A stretch of 24,990 bases of DNA from an uncultured Eubacteriales bacterium. GTDB lineage: Bacteria; Bacillota; Clostridia; Oscillospirales; Oscillospiraceae. The position numbers were made by a program, and so were the translations under genes. Where the stretch lies: the NCBI GenBank assembly GCA_900554275.1, contig USGS01000020.1, positions 1 to 24,990 of the forward strand, written 5' to 3'. This document shows positions 14,081 to 21,481 of this stretch, one piece after another (position 1 is the stretch's first letter; each line of letters opens with the position of its first letter). Under the pieces are notes generated by a model. The model saw nothing but the letters and a program-made list of their open reading frames with translations, did not search any database and was not told the origin of the DNA.

Positions 14081-14866
14081 TTATGCTTCCTTTTTAGTCA
14101 CTTTGTACGTTACGGGGTCGAGATGGTAGTTTTGAAGAAGATCGCCATAGGTCAGAATGGCGATTTCACCGATATTGGTATCCGAATCGTAATGATAAAC
14201 GCGGTAGATCAACGCGGAATCGCGGTAAATGTCCATGAAGGCCCGTTCGTTTTCAGATAGATAAAATGGCGTATCCATGCCGCCAGCAGTCGTTTTTACT
14301 TCAATGTATCTGAGCGCATAGTCAGGCCCGTTGCGGGATAGAATGTCGTAACCCGCGCCATCGCCGTATTTACGGGAGGTGTGTATCACCTCGTCAAGTA
14401 CATTAAACGGGACTTGGAGGTCGTATAAGCGGCGGCGCTCCCACTCCAGCACGAAATTCTCGCCGGCATCGCCTAAAGCGGTGTGCTGGATATGTAAGGA
14501 CTGAAAATCTATTTTCCTTGCGGTGAACCTACGCCGCTTTTCCTTCCGCGCCTCGATGGCCTGCACACTTAATCTCGAGGAGGCATCATCAGCGGCAACA
14601 GCTTTGGCACAGAACACTGCGGGACGTTGTGTTTTGTCAATAATGTACCCATTTCGGCAAGAGATACCCGCCGGTGCATGGGCTACAACGTTTCTGACGA
14701 TCTGCGAAAACTTGTCGTCTGTTCTCCCGGCGAGAATAGTTCGGTCGTCAGCGTCAAGCTCCAGCACCTGACGCAGTAGGTGATTCAATTCGGTGACGGT
14801 CAGTTCACCATTCTCTTCAACTAGACTTTTGATATAAGGGTGCAAGCTGTTTTCGGATATTGGCAT
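14081..14866 (-). CDS. Type II restriction endonuclease, DUF3883 (NOV C-terminal) family
   Basis: The 261-residue product has an N-terminal winged-helix-like region (residues 1 to about 80, LTVTELNHLLRQVLELDADDRTIL) resembling the Mrr-N wing, then a DUF3883 domain. That domain shows GDAGENFVLEWE (E136), the PD-(D/E)XK core with D174 in GDGAGYDIL and E189/K191 in IEVKTT, and the family tail TPFYLSENERAFM...IYRVYHYD. Proteins of this kind are the nuclease partner of DNA methylases. The start at 14866 is set by GGAGGTG, 13 bases after the methylase stop. Gene order methylase then nuclease protects the host first. Codon use is less GC-rich than the genes on either side, which points to transfer. 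The recognition sequence cannot be read from the protein. Confidence 0.82.
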   Translation of the reverse strand: MPISENSLHPYIKSLVEENGELTVTELNHLLRQVLELDADDRTILAGRTDDKFSQIVRNVVAHAPAGISCRNGYIIDKTQRPAVFCAKAVAADDASSRLSVQAIEARKEKRRRFTARKIDFQSLHIQHTALGDAGENFVLEWERRRLYDLQVPFNVLDEVIHTSRKYGDGAGYDILSRNGPDYALRYIEVKTTAGGMDTPFYLSENERAFMDIYRDSALIYRVYHYDSDTNIGEIAILTYGDLLQNYHLDPVTYKVTKKEA

Positions 14867-14879
14867 AATGACACCTCCG

Positions 14880-16043
14880 TCAATAGTTGGTGATAAGCAG
14901 GTGCGAAGCATCCTTATCATTTCGGTTTTGGAAGCTGACAAAGTATTTTTTGCTGAATTCCGATACACACAATTTGCGCCCGCCGTGGACAGCTATGCCA
15001 TTGGGATATAGCGCCTCAACAAACGGCGTCTTTTTGATGATCAGCATAAAGAAGCACGGGCATTCATTCTTCAGATAGATAGCCAAGCGCTGCTGGTCAG
15101 CCTGTCCGAAAGTATTTTTGGCGTATGTGCTGAATTCTGTGTCATAGGGCGGGTCGAGGAACATAAAATCATCGGCCTGCGGGGGGAGCTGGCGAAGAAA
15201 ATCCTCAAAATCAAGACAGGAAAGTTGTGTATGCTCCAGCTGCGTCAACAATTCCGAACTGGAAAAATAGTCGATTTTCCGCGTCAGCGTCTTCCTGTTG
15301 TAGGAAATGCCGCCGTAAGGTACGTTGAATTGCCCCTTCGCGTTGTACCGAAACATAGAAGAATAGCAAAACTCGCGCAAGAAAAAATAGATAGCCGTAT
15401 AGAAAGAAGGCCCTATCCCCAGTGTTCCTGCGTGATTGTAGAGATAGCGGAAATGCATATAAAACGCGGACTTGAAGGCACACTCGATGTTTTGCAAAAA
15501 ATCAGCGGGCGACAGTTCACCGTGTACCTCCTCCAGCTGCTTCATGCGGACGATCTTGCCGCTGAAGTTTCTGATAAGCTCACTCACAAAGTTTTGGATG
15601 CCCACGTTGAAATCTGTGGAAAGAAGTCCGTTGAACTCATCTGCGTTGCGTAAGACAAAAGCTGATACCGAATCCCGAAGCAACTGTACGTTTGATGTGT
15701 CACAGCAATATGCGTCATATATGGCGCGAATCTCTCCCGCGTGGTCGGTCACCACATTTGACACAAGCTGCCAGTTGTGATCGATCTGGGTCAGGTAGTG
15801 AAGGAAATCGGAATTCCTTTCCTTGACGAGCCGATATAATTGCATCAGTTCACAAGAGCGGTCATTCAGGTAATAGTTGTCAGCGGACAAGGCAAAAAAC
15901 ACCGCACCGCCCCCCACAAAAGGCTCATAGTAATTCTGCGCCCGTGTTGGTATATTGGGGAGAATATGGATCAGTTCCTTGTCCTTTCCACCAGGATATT
16001 TCAGAAGCGGAGACAGCTTTTGCGCTTTTGGAGAAATAAACAT
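14880..16043 (-). CDS. D12-class (Dam family) DNA adenine N6-methyltransferase
   Basis: The 387-residue enzyme has the alpha-class motif order: the SAM-binding motif LLKYPGGK (13-20) and PFVGGGAVFF (41-50), and then the catalytic motif DPPY (297-300) within FMFLDPPYDTEF. FNVPYGG (239-245) is another D12 marker. It transfers methyl groups to adenine N6 in a short target site, guarding the genome against the neighbouring nuclease. It is longer than DpnM or Dam (about 280 residues), with an extra insert between motifs I and IV. TGAGGA precedes the ATG at 16043, and a promoter lies at 16078-16105. A solitary regulatory methylase is unlikely given the adjacent nuclease. The target is not known; GATC is possible for the class but unproven. 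Confidence 0.9.
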   Translation of the reverse strand: MFISPKAQKLSPLLKYPGGKDKELIHILPNIPTRAQNYYEPFVGGGAVFFALSADNYYLNDRSCELMQLYRLVKERNSDFLHYLTQIDHNWQLVSNVVTDHAGEIRAIYDAYCCDTSNVQLLRDSVSAFVLRNADEFNGLLSTDFNVGIQNFVSELIRNFSGKIVRMKQLEEVHGELSPADFLQNIECAFKSAFYMHFRYLYNHAGTLGIGPSFYTAIYFFLREFCYSSMFRYNAKGQFNVPYGGISYNRKTLTRKIDYFSSSELLTQLEHTQLSCLDFEDFLRQLPPQADDFMFLDPPYDTEFSTYAKNTFGQADQQRLAIYLKNECPCFFMLIIKKTPFVEALYPNGIAVHGGRKLCVSEFSKKYFVSFQNRNDKDASHLLITNY

Positions 16044-16077
16044 GACAGTATCCTCATTTCACGGGGAATCAATTTTA

Positions 16078-16105
16078 AGTATAGCAGAGAATAGGGAAAA
16101 AGCAA
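16078..16105 (-). promoter_or_regulatory. Sigma-A promoter of the restriction-modification operon
   Basis: On the minus strand TTGCTT (16100-16105), a 16-base spacer and TATACT (16078-16083) with an extended TGC lead to a short leader of about 28 bases. No controller-protein gene or C-box is seen. Confidence 0.55.
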
Positions 16106-16195
16106 GAGTGAGAGACGATCCCCCCATTTCCCGACACGTCTCGCCCTGCCGCTGCGCTACAATGGGGACATTGACCAAAAAGGGAGGGACAAGCC

Positions 16196-18166
16196 TTGAA
16201 ACAACTGCTTCACGGGATGCGCCGCGCCGCCCTGCCGCTGCCGCTGGCAGCGCTGGCCGCGCCCTGCGCCGCGTTCCTGCTGTCCGCCGCAGCGCTGGGC
16301 GGCCAGTTCAGTCCTTGGGCGCTGGCGGCGGTGGCCGCGGCCGGTACGGGCTGGAACGGCGCGGCCGCCGGGCTGGGTGCGCTGCTGGGTGCGTTGGCAT
16401 TTCTGGACTTCCAGCCCGGCCTGCGCCACGGCGCGGCGGCGCTGCTCATCTTCTGCGCCAACACGGCCTTCTGCACCACCCGCCTGTACCGCCGCGACTG
16501 GTTTCGCCCCGCCGCCGCCGTGCTGGCGTCCGCCCTGGTGCAGACGGCCTACCTGTGGCAGCGGGGCGGACGCCAGTGGGCGCTGTGCGCCGCGGCCCTG
16601 GCCCTGCTGTATGGCTGCACCCGGCTGTGGCCGCAGAAGCTGGGCGGCCCGGCAGATACCGGCCGTACTGGCTGGTTTTTGTTGCTGCTGGGCGTCTGCG
16701 CCTGCCTCAGCCGCCTGTCGCTGTACGGCTTCACCCCGGCCATGACCGCCGCCGCCGTGCTGCTGCTGGCGCTGGGCCGCGCCGCCCGCCCCGCCGACCT
16801 GATCTGTGCCGGCGCGCTGGCGGGCCTGACGCTGGACCTCTGCGCCGTGGACACGTTCTACGCCTCCGTGGTGCTGGCCCTGGCCGCCGCAGCCCATGCC
16901 GCCGCCCGTACCCTGCCGCCCATCCTGTCCGCCGCCGCGTTCTGCACCGGCGGCGTATGCGGCGCGTGGCTGCTGGGAGATGTGCAGCCCCTGGCCCTGC
17001 TGTGCGAGCTGATCGTGGCCAGCGGCCTGTATCTGCTGCTGCCCGCCGCGCCGACAGCCCGCCTGCCCGCACCGGATATGGCCGCCGCCCCGGCGGCCGC
17101 CTTTCAGGCGGTGTACGACAGCCTGCCCGCCGAAGCTCCGGCCCTCCGGCCTGAAAATCCCGCCGTGCTGTTCGACCGCGCGGCGGAGCAGGTCTGCCGC
17201 GACTGCCCCCTCCGCACCGACTGCTGGCAGACCCATTACACCGACACCTACAACGCCTTCAACGACGCCTGCCCCCGGCTGCTCCGCCGGGGCAAGCCTC
17301 TGGCTGAGGATTTCCCCGCCTATTTTGCCGCCCGCTGCGTCCGCTTTCCCCGCCTGCTGTCGGCACTGGAGGAGCAGCTTCGGGGCTTCCTCCAGCGCCG
17401 TGCCAGTCACGCCCGGCTGGATGCGGCCTACCGCCTGGCCCGCGAGCAGTACGCCCAGGTGTCCCAGGTGCTGTCCGCCTGCGAACCGGACGATGCCCCG
17501 GCCCGTCCCCGCTACATCTGCCGTACCGCCCTGGCCGCCCAGCCCAAGAAGGGGGAGACCCTCTGCGGCGACGAGGCCGCCTGCTTCGCTGTGGGGGACA
17601 AGACCTACCTCCTGCTGTCCGACGGCATGGGCAGCGGCGACGATGCCCATCACGAGGCCGCCATGACCGTCCGCCTGCTCCGCCAGTTCCTCACCGCCGG
17701 TGTCGATCCCACCCCGGCGCTGAAGACCCTGAACACCGCCCTCATGCTCCGCTGCCAGGGCGGCGCGGGCTTCACCACCATCGACCTGGCCTGCATGGAC
17801 GGTGTCTCCGGCGTGGTCACCCTGTATAAGTACGGCGCCGCGCCCTCCTACTTAAAAAAGAACGGCGCGGTGACGCGCCTGGAGGGCGACGCCCTGCCCG
17901 CCGGGCTGGAGAGCGCCCGCCGCGACCCCCAGCCCCAGCGCCTGACGCTGTCCTCCGGCCACTGGCTGGTGCTGGCGTCCGACGGCGTCACCGGCGAGGG
18001 CGACGAGTGGCTGCAGGACCTGCTGGCCGGCTGGAACGGCACGTCCCCCCGTGAGCTGGCCGCCCTTATTCTCCGGGAGGCGGAGGCCCGCCGCCGGGGC
18101 GATGACGACTGCGCCGTGCTGGTCCTCCGGGCCGAGCGCCTGAACGACGCCAAAAAGCGCGTGTGA
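16196..18166 (+). CDS. spoIIE: Stage II sporulation protein E (PP2C-type phosphatase)
   Basis: The 656-residue protein has a hydrophobic N-terminal half (about 8-9 helices, residues 1-290), a middle part with the Cys motif VCRDCPLRTDCW, and a C-terminal PP2C/SpoIIE phosphatase domain. Metal and catalytic residues are visible: D459 (GDEA), D476 in LLLSDGMGSG, D596 in ASDGV, and the acidic triplet D636-D638 in GDDDCAVLVL. SpoIIE sits at the polar septum and dephosphorylates SpoIIAA, freeing sigma-F in the forespore. It is shorter than the Bacillus protein (about 820). The start is a TTG at 16196, set by AGGGAGG 8 bases upstream. A TACAAT -10 lies at 16158-16163, but no good -35 or Spo0A box is obvious. 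It is followed by a gene with a sigma-F-type promoter, which fits the developmental order. Confidence 0.93.
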   Translation: MKQLLHGMRRAALPLPLAALAAPCAAFLLSAAALGGQFSPWALAAVAAAGTGWNGAAAGLGALLGALAFLDFQPGLRHGAAALLIFCANTAFCTTRLYRRDWFRPAAAVLASALVQTAYLWQRGGRQWALCAAALALLYGCTRLWPQKLGGPADTGRTGWFLLLLGVCACLSRLSLYGFTPAMTAAAVLLLALGRAARPADLICAGALAGLTLDLCAVDTFYASVVLALAAAAHAAARTLPPILSAAAFCTGGVCGAWLLGDVQPLALLCELIVASGLYLLLPAAPTARLPAPDMAAAPAAAFQAVYDSLPAEAPALRPENPAVLFDRAAEQVCRDCPLRTDCWQTHYTDTYNAFNDACPRLLRRGKPLAEDFPAYFAARCVRFPRLLSALEEQLRGFLQRRASHARLDAAYRLAREQYAQVSQVLSACEPDDAPARPRYICRTALAAQPKKGETLCGDEAACFAVGDKTYLLLSDGMGSGDDAHHEAAMTVRLLRQFLTAGVDPTPALKTLNTALMLRCQGGAGFTTIDLACMDGVSGVVTLYKYGAAPSYLKKNGAVTRLEGDALPAGLESARRDPQPQRLTLSSGHWLVLASDGVTGEGDEWLQDLLAGWNGTSPRELAALILREAEARRRGDDDCAVLVLRAERLNDAKKRV

Positions 18167-18192
18167 CTTTCATGATTTTTCCGCCTTGCGCC

Positions 18193-18222
18193 GTATAACT
18201 TCCCTCCGCCCCGGCGATACTA
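18193..18222 (+). promoter_or_regulatory. Sigma-F (forespore) promoter
   Basis: GTATA (18193-18197), a spacer of exactly 15 bases and GGCGATACTA (18213-18222) match the published sigma-F pattern GYWTA-N15-GGNNANANTW at every defined base. Transcription would begin about 18229, just before the ribosome site at 18242-18249. Confidence 0.6.
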
Positions 18223-18256
18223 TGGCTGTAACAAATGCAGCAAGGAGGGCATCCAC

Positions 18257-18517
18257 TTGGTTAAAGGCGTTTCCCGCCGCGTGATCGTCGTAGACTCACC
18301 CGACCCGCGGATCTTTGAACAGGCGATCTTCATTCTCCCCACCGACGGCGGCGGCGTCAGCTCCCGCCAGCTGGTGGATCAGGCGGTGCGCATCGCCCGC
18401 AATTATGCCCGCAGCCAGGGCGGCGCACGCCGCCGTCCCCGCTGGCCCTCGTGGCTGTGGGCCGTGTGCGGCGCGGCGGCCTGCGGCCTTGCGTGGTTGC
18501 TCATTACCCTGCTTTGA
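18257..18517 (+). CDS. Small tail-anchored membrane protein, sporulation-linked (hypothetical)
   Basis: The 86-residue product has a cytoplasmic-looking N-terminal part (MVKGVSRRVIVVDSPDPRIFEQAIFILPTDGG), a helix with several basic residues (QLVDQAVRIARNYARSQGGARRRPR) and one C-terminal membrane helix of about 20 residues (LWAVCGAAACGLAWLLITLL). Similar short proteins beginning VKGV.RRV.VV.SPDP..FEQAIF are common in Clostridia and are often mislabelled as a translation factor; I infer a family but know no function. The start is a TTG at 18257 supported by AAGGAGGG at 18242-18249. The sigma-F-type promoter upstream and the neighbour spoIIE suggest expression in the forespore. A terminator follows at 18597-18630. 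Confidence 0.75.
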   Translation: MVKGVSRRVIVVDSPDPRIFEQAIFILPTDGGGVSSRQLVDQAVRIARNYARSQGGARRRPRWPSWLWAVCGAAACGLAWLLITLL

Positions 18518-18596
18518 AGTTGGTTTCATGCGGGAAAACGGCCCGCTTGAAATAGATGGCTTTCCATCGTTTTCCTACCGTTTTTTCTCCTCACTT

Positions 18597-18630
18597 GGAG
18601 CGGACGCCAATGCGTCCGCCCTCTTTTTTT
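18597..18630 (+). terminator. Terminator after the small membrane protein gene
   Basis: CGGACGC (18601-18607) pairs with GCGTCCG (18612-18618), extended by GAG/CTC, and is followed by seven T residues. A smaller hairpin GATGG/CCATC with TTTT lies just upstream (about 18555-18573). Confidence 0.75.
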
Positions 18631-18692
18631 GCCAAACTGTAATTGATAATGGCAGGTATCACAAAATAATTTAGCACACCTGACAAAAAGTC

Positions 18693-18721
18693 TTGTTTTT
18701 CCCGATAAAAAGCGTTAAGAT
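18693..18721 (+). promoter_or_regulatory. Sigma-A promoter of the NCS2 permease gene
   Basis: TTGTTT (18693-18698), 17 bases and TAAGAT (18716-18721). A purine riboswitch, common before such genes, was looked for and not seen in 18518-18770. Confidence 0.5.
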
Positions 18722-18723
18722 AC

Positions 18724-18748
18724 TGGTGCGCCCGCTTTGGGCGCACCA
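18724..18748 (+). other. Leader hairpin of the NCS2 permease mRNA
   Basis: A perfect 10-pair hairpin TGGTGCGCCC / GGGCGCACCA with a GCTTT loop occupies the first bases of the predicted transcript, directly before the ribosome site (AAAGGAG). No T-run follows. Confidence 0.6.
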
Positions 18749-18770
18749 CATTTGCAAAGGAGAAAATCAC

Positions 18771-20201
18771 ATGGAGCGTATCTTCCACCTGAAGGAGAAC
18801 GGCACCACGGTCAAAACGGAGATCCTGGCCGGCCTGACCACCTTCATGACCATGGCGTACATCATCGCCCTGAACCCCAACCTGCTGACCAACTTCGCCG
18901 TCGGCACGCCCCTTTGGAACGGCGTGTTCCTGGCCACCTGCATCGCCAGCGCCATCGGTACGACTGTCATGGCCTTCCTGGCCAACAAGCCCTTCGTCAT
19001 GGCTCCCGGCATGGGCCTGAACAGCTTCTTCGCCGTCATCGCGGGCAACGTGGCCGCCATGCTGAACACGGACTACACCAGCGCCTTCCAGGCGGTGCTG
19101 TGTATCATCCTGGTGGAGGGCATCGTCTTTCTGCTGCTGAGCATTTTCAACATCCGCGATAAGATCGTCACCGCCATCCCCTTGGGCGTCCGCCTGGGCA
19201 TCGGCCCTGCCATCGGCCTGATGCTGATGAACATCGGCCTGGGCTCCAACGTGGGCATCTACGCCGAGGGCAACGGCTACTCCAGTCCCTTCTACGTCCT
19301 GCGTGACTTCTTCGGCGCGATGACCCCCAGTGTTATCAAGGGCCACATGGGCGCGGAGTACAGCACCATGGTCCTCACCGTCGTCACCATGTTCATCGGC
19401 CTGTTCGTCATCATCCTGCTGGCCAAGAAGGGCGTCAAGGCCGCCGTGCTGGTGGGTATGCTGGTGGCCTCCGTCATCTACTGGGCGGGCAGCTTCATCT
19501 TCCTGCACGTCAACCCCTTCGCCTCTCTTGAGGGCGCGTCCTTCCTGCCTCCCTTCCATGACATGGCCGAGACCACCCTCTTCAAGTTCGACTTTGCCGA
19601 CTTCTTCAACATCGGCTGGTTCACCGCCGTCAGCCTGATCATCACCTTCTGCATGATCGATATGTTTGACACCATCGGCACGCTGGTGGGCACGGCCTCC
19701 CGCGCCGGTATGACCGACAAGGACGGCAATATGCCCAACATGAAGGAAGCCCTCCTGTCCGACGCCGTGGGCACGGTGGCCGGCGCCTGCTGCGGTACGT
19801 CCACCGTCACCACCTTCGTGGAGTCCGCCTCCGGCGTGGAGGCCGGCGGCCGCACCGGTCTGACCTCCCTCACCGCCGCGTTCATGTTCCTGGCCTGTAT
19901 GTTCATCGCCCCGGTGGCCGCCATCATCCCCGCCGCCGCCACCTCCTCCGCCCTGATCTATGTGGGCATCCTTATGCTCCAGGGCCTGAAGAACGTGGAC
20001 TTCGACGATATGGACCAGGTCGTCCCCGTGTTCCTCATGTTGCTGGCCATGCCCATCTCCGGCTCTATCGGCCACGGCATCGGCCTGGCCATGATCGCCT
20101 ACACCGTCATCAAGGTGTTCTCCGGCCGCGCCAAGGAGGTCTCCGTCCTGACCTATGTCATCGCGGCGCTGTTCCTGGTGAAGTTCTTCGCCGTCGTCTG
20201 A
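18771..20201 (+). CDS. NCS2 family purine permease (AzgA/PbuG type)
   Basis: The 476-residue membrane protein has the AzgA-subfamily NCS2 signatures: TEILAGLTTFMTMAYIIALNPNLL at the N-terminus, FVMAPGMGLNSFFA (the substrate-loop region), and MIDMFDTIGTLVGTASRAGM, then GTSTVTTFVESASGVEAGGRTGLTSL and PAAATSSALIYVGILMLQ. About 13-14 membrane segments are expected. These proteins import adenine, guanine, hypoxanthine or xanthine by proton symport. The ATG at 18771 follows AAAGGAG and is preferred over an upstream Met at 18693, which lies in the promoter. It is a single-gene unit with its own promoter and terminator. It is placed in the AzgA group by pattern, so adenine, guanine or hypoxanthine is more likely than uracil or xanthine. 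Confidence 0.92.
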   Translation: MERIFHLKENGTTVKTEILAGLTTFMTMAYIIALNPNLLTNFAVGTPLWNGVFLATCIASAIGTTVMAFLANKPFVMAPGMGLNSFFAVIAGNVAAMLNTDYTSAFQAVLCIILVEGIVFLLLSIFNIRDKIVTAIPLGVRLGIGPAIGLMLMNIGLGSNVGIYAEGNGYSSPFYVLRDFFGAMTPSVIKGHMGAEYSTMVLTVVTMFIGLFVIILLAKKGVKAAVLVGMLVASVIYWAGSFIFLHVNPFASLEGASFLPPFHDMAETTLFKFDFADFFNIGWFTAVSLIITFCMIDMFDTIGTLVGTASRAGMTDKDGNMPNMKEALLSDAVGTVAGACCGTSTVTTFVESASGVEAGGRTGLTSLTAAFMFLACMFIAPVAAIIPAAATSSALIYVGILMLQGLKNVDFDDMDQVVPVFLMLLAMPISGSIGHGIGLAMIAYTVIKVFSGRAKEVSVLTYVIAALFLVKFFAVV

Positions 20202-20214
20202 TCTCTGTATAGTA

Positions 20215-20250
20215 AGCAGCACCCCCGGCCCTGTAGCCGGGGGTGCTGCT
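20215..20250. terminator. Bidirectional terminator between the purine permease and CarD genes
   Basis: AGCAGCACCCCCGGC pairs perfectly over 15 bases with GCCGGGGGTGCTGCT across CCTGTA. It serves both convergent genes. Confidence 0.8.
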
Positions 20251-20257
20251 ATTATAT

Positions 20258-20788
20258 TCATATTTCCGTTTCCGGCAGCTTTTCCGGCCACTGCGGCCAC
20301 GTCTCCCGGATGAACGGAACGATCTCCTCCCGGGCCATGTCCAGCGCCGCGGCCATCTCGCCGTACAGCTGCTCCTCTGCCCGCTTCAGATATCGCTCGT
20401 CCATCTGGCTCACCTTTTTCCCGTGGCGCACCGCCCAGGCCCGCCGCCGGCAGATGGTGTGGATCAGCGCGGCCATCTCGCTGCACTCGCACCGCTGCAC
20501 CAGGCGGTGATAGTGGTCCTTGGCCGCCCGCAGTCCCGGCATCTCCGGCTTACACAGCGGCAGGGAGGGGAGGGACTGGATCAGCGCCAGCGCCGCGTCC
20601 CGGGTCATCACCGGCCGCATCAGCACCGCCGTGTCCACCGGGGTCAGCACCGTGCCGCTGCGGTACAGCGGCGTCAGATGATAGTACATCCTGTCTCCGC
20701 TGTCATAGCTCATGCCGGACGGTCCGATGGACTCTATCCGGCACACGCCCTCGCCGCCGTATACGACCAGATCACCTGCTGCAAACAT
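20258..20788 (-). CDS. CarD family transcriptional regulator
   Basis: The 176-residue product has an N-terminal CarD/CdnL/TRCF RNA-polymerase-interaction domain (MFAAGDLVVYGGEGVCRIESI...YYHLTPLYRSGTVLTPVD, residues 1 to about 60). The GDLVVYGGEGVCRI core is typical. A helical C-terminal part follows (residues 80-176, rich in Arg/Glu), as in CdnL. Such proteins bind RNA polymerase beta and stabilise open promoter complexes. The start at 20788 is preferred over 20797 because AGGAG stands 8 bases before it. The gene is divergent from the gamma-carbonic anhydrase, with its promoter at 20839-20867. Which promoters it acts on cannot be told from here. Confidence 0.87.
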   Translation of the reverse strand: MFAAGDLVVYGGEGVCRIESIGPSGMSYDSGDRMYYHLTPLYRSGTVLTPVDTAVLMRPVMTRDAALALIQSLPSLPLCKPEMPGLRAAKDHYHRLVQRCECSEMAALIHTICRRRAWAVRHGKKVSQMDERYLKRAEEQLYGEMAAALDMAREEIVPFIRETWPQWPEKLPETEI

Positions 20789-20838
20789 TCCACACACTCC
20801 TGTTCTGACATAAACACAACATACAAATCGGTAATAAA

Positions 20839-20867
20839 ATCATAGCACAAAATGTCAAAAAATGTAA
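20839..20867 (-). promoter_or_regulatory. Sigma-A promoter of the CarD gene
   Basis: On the minus strand TTACAT (20862-20867), 17 bases and TATGAT (20839-20844) with an extended TGC. The region 20789-20880 is AT-rich compared with its surroundings. Confidence 0.5.
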
Positions 20868-20888
20868 GCACAAAATTTTGCCTGCATG

Positions 20889-20917
20889 TCGATTTTTCTG
20901 CCTGCCTGTGCTACAAT
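20889..20917 (+). promoter_or_regulatory. Weak sigma-A promoter of the gamma-carbonic anhydrase gene
   Basis: TACAAT (20912-20917) with an extended TGC is a good -10. The -35 (TCGATT, 20889-20894) matches the consensus at only three bases, at the correct 17-base spacing. Confidence 0.35.
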
Positions 20918-20945
20918 ACAGAAAAACTCTGCGAGGTGTAACCCC

Positions 20946-21446
20946 ATGAAAACTCCCGTCATCCATCCCAACGCCTACATCGCGCCCAACGCCACCGTGG
21001 TGGGCGACGTGCATATCGGCGCGGGCAGCAGCGTGTTCTTCGGCTCGGTCCTCCGGGGCGACCGCGAGCCCATCACCATCGGCGAGGACACCAATATCCA
21101 GGACAACTGCGTCCTCCATCAGGAGTACGGCTGCCCCACCACTGTCGGCAGCCGCGTCACCGTGGGCCACGGCGCCATCCTCCACGGCTGCACCATAGGC
21201 GACGAGACGCTCATCGGCATGGGCGCGATCCTGCTCAACGGCGCTGTCATCGGCCGTCACTGCATCGTCGGCGCCGGCGCGCTGGTCACCCAGAACACCG
21301 TCATCCCCGACGGCTCGCTGGTCTACGGCTCGCCCGCCAGGGTCAAGGGCCAGCTGGACGAGGCCGCCATCACCGACATCCGCCGCAACGCCGTGGACTA
21401 CCGCCGGGAGGCTGCCGACTGGTTTCCTGAATACGGCGACAAATAA
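20946..21446 (+). CDS. Gamma-carbonic anhydrase family protein
   Basis: The 166-residue protein is a left-handed beta-helix with hexapeptide repeats ([LIV]GxxxxV-type, residues 12-130). Histidines expected to bind metal are H58 (VLHQE), H75 (GHGAILH) and H80. RGD at 38-40 and the DNCVLHQEYG loop are family markers. The group (YrdA/PaaY/CaiE and Cam) forms trimers, and many members are not proven carbonic anhydrases. The extra acidic loop of the archaeal Cam enzyme is absent. The start at 20946 follows GAGGTG. It is divergent from CarD and ends in a terminator at 21449-21475. Likely cytoplasmic; CO2/bicarbonate chemistry is an inference from the zinc-site pattern. Confidence 0.88.
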   Translation: MKTPVIHPNAYIAPNATVVGDVHIGAGSSVFFGSVLRGDREPITIGEDTNIQDNCVLHQEYGCPTTVGSRVTVGHGAILHGCTIGDETLIGMGAILLNGAVIGRHCIVGAGALVTQNTVIPDGSLVYGSPARVKGQLDEAAITDIRRNAVDYRREAADWFPEYGDK

Positions 21447-21448
21447 AA

Positions 21449-21475
21449 GAACGCTCTCCCACCGGGAGGGCGTTC
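21449..21475. terminator. Terminator between the gamma-CA and DUF5662 genes
   Basis: GAACGCTCTCCC pairs with GGGAGGGCGTTC across ACC (12 pairs, one G-T). It is followed by C-rich sequence on the plus strand but by TTTATTT on the minus strand, so it works better for the gene on the right. Confidence 0.65.
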
Positions 21476-21481
21476 CCCATC

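Noticed and set aside
16106..16195. Spo0A box or sigma-H promoter before spoIIE
   Set aside because: CCGACA near 16131 only partly resembles a reversed 0A box, and no sigma-H pattern was seen. Not strong enough to list.
15955..17154. Plus-strand frame of 399 codons across the start of spoIIE
   Set aside because: It covers the R-M promoter and a different frame of spoIIE, with Arg/Pro-rich low-complexity sequence only.
18518..18770. Purine riboswitch before the NCS2 permease
   Set aside because: No three-way junction with the conserved loop sequences was found; only a simple hairpin is present.
18591..20492. Minus-strand frame of 633 codons opposite the purine permease
   Set aside because: A low-complexity shadow of a strong NCS2 gene; it also crosses a bidirectional terminator.
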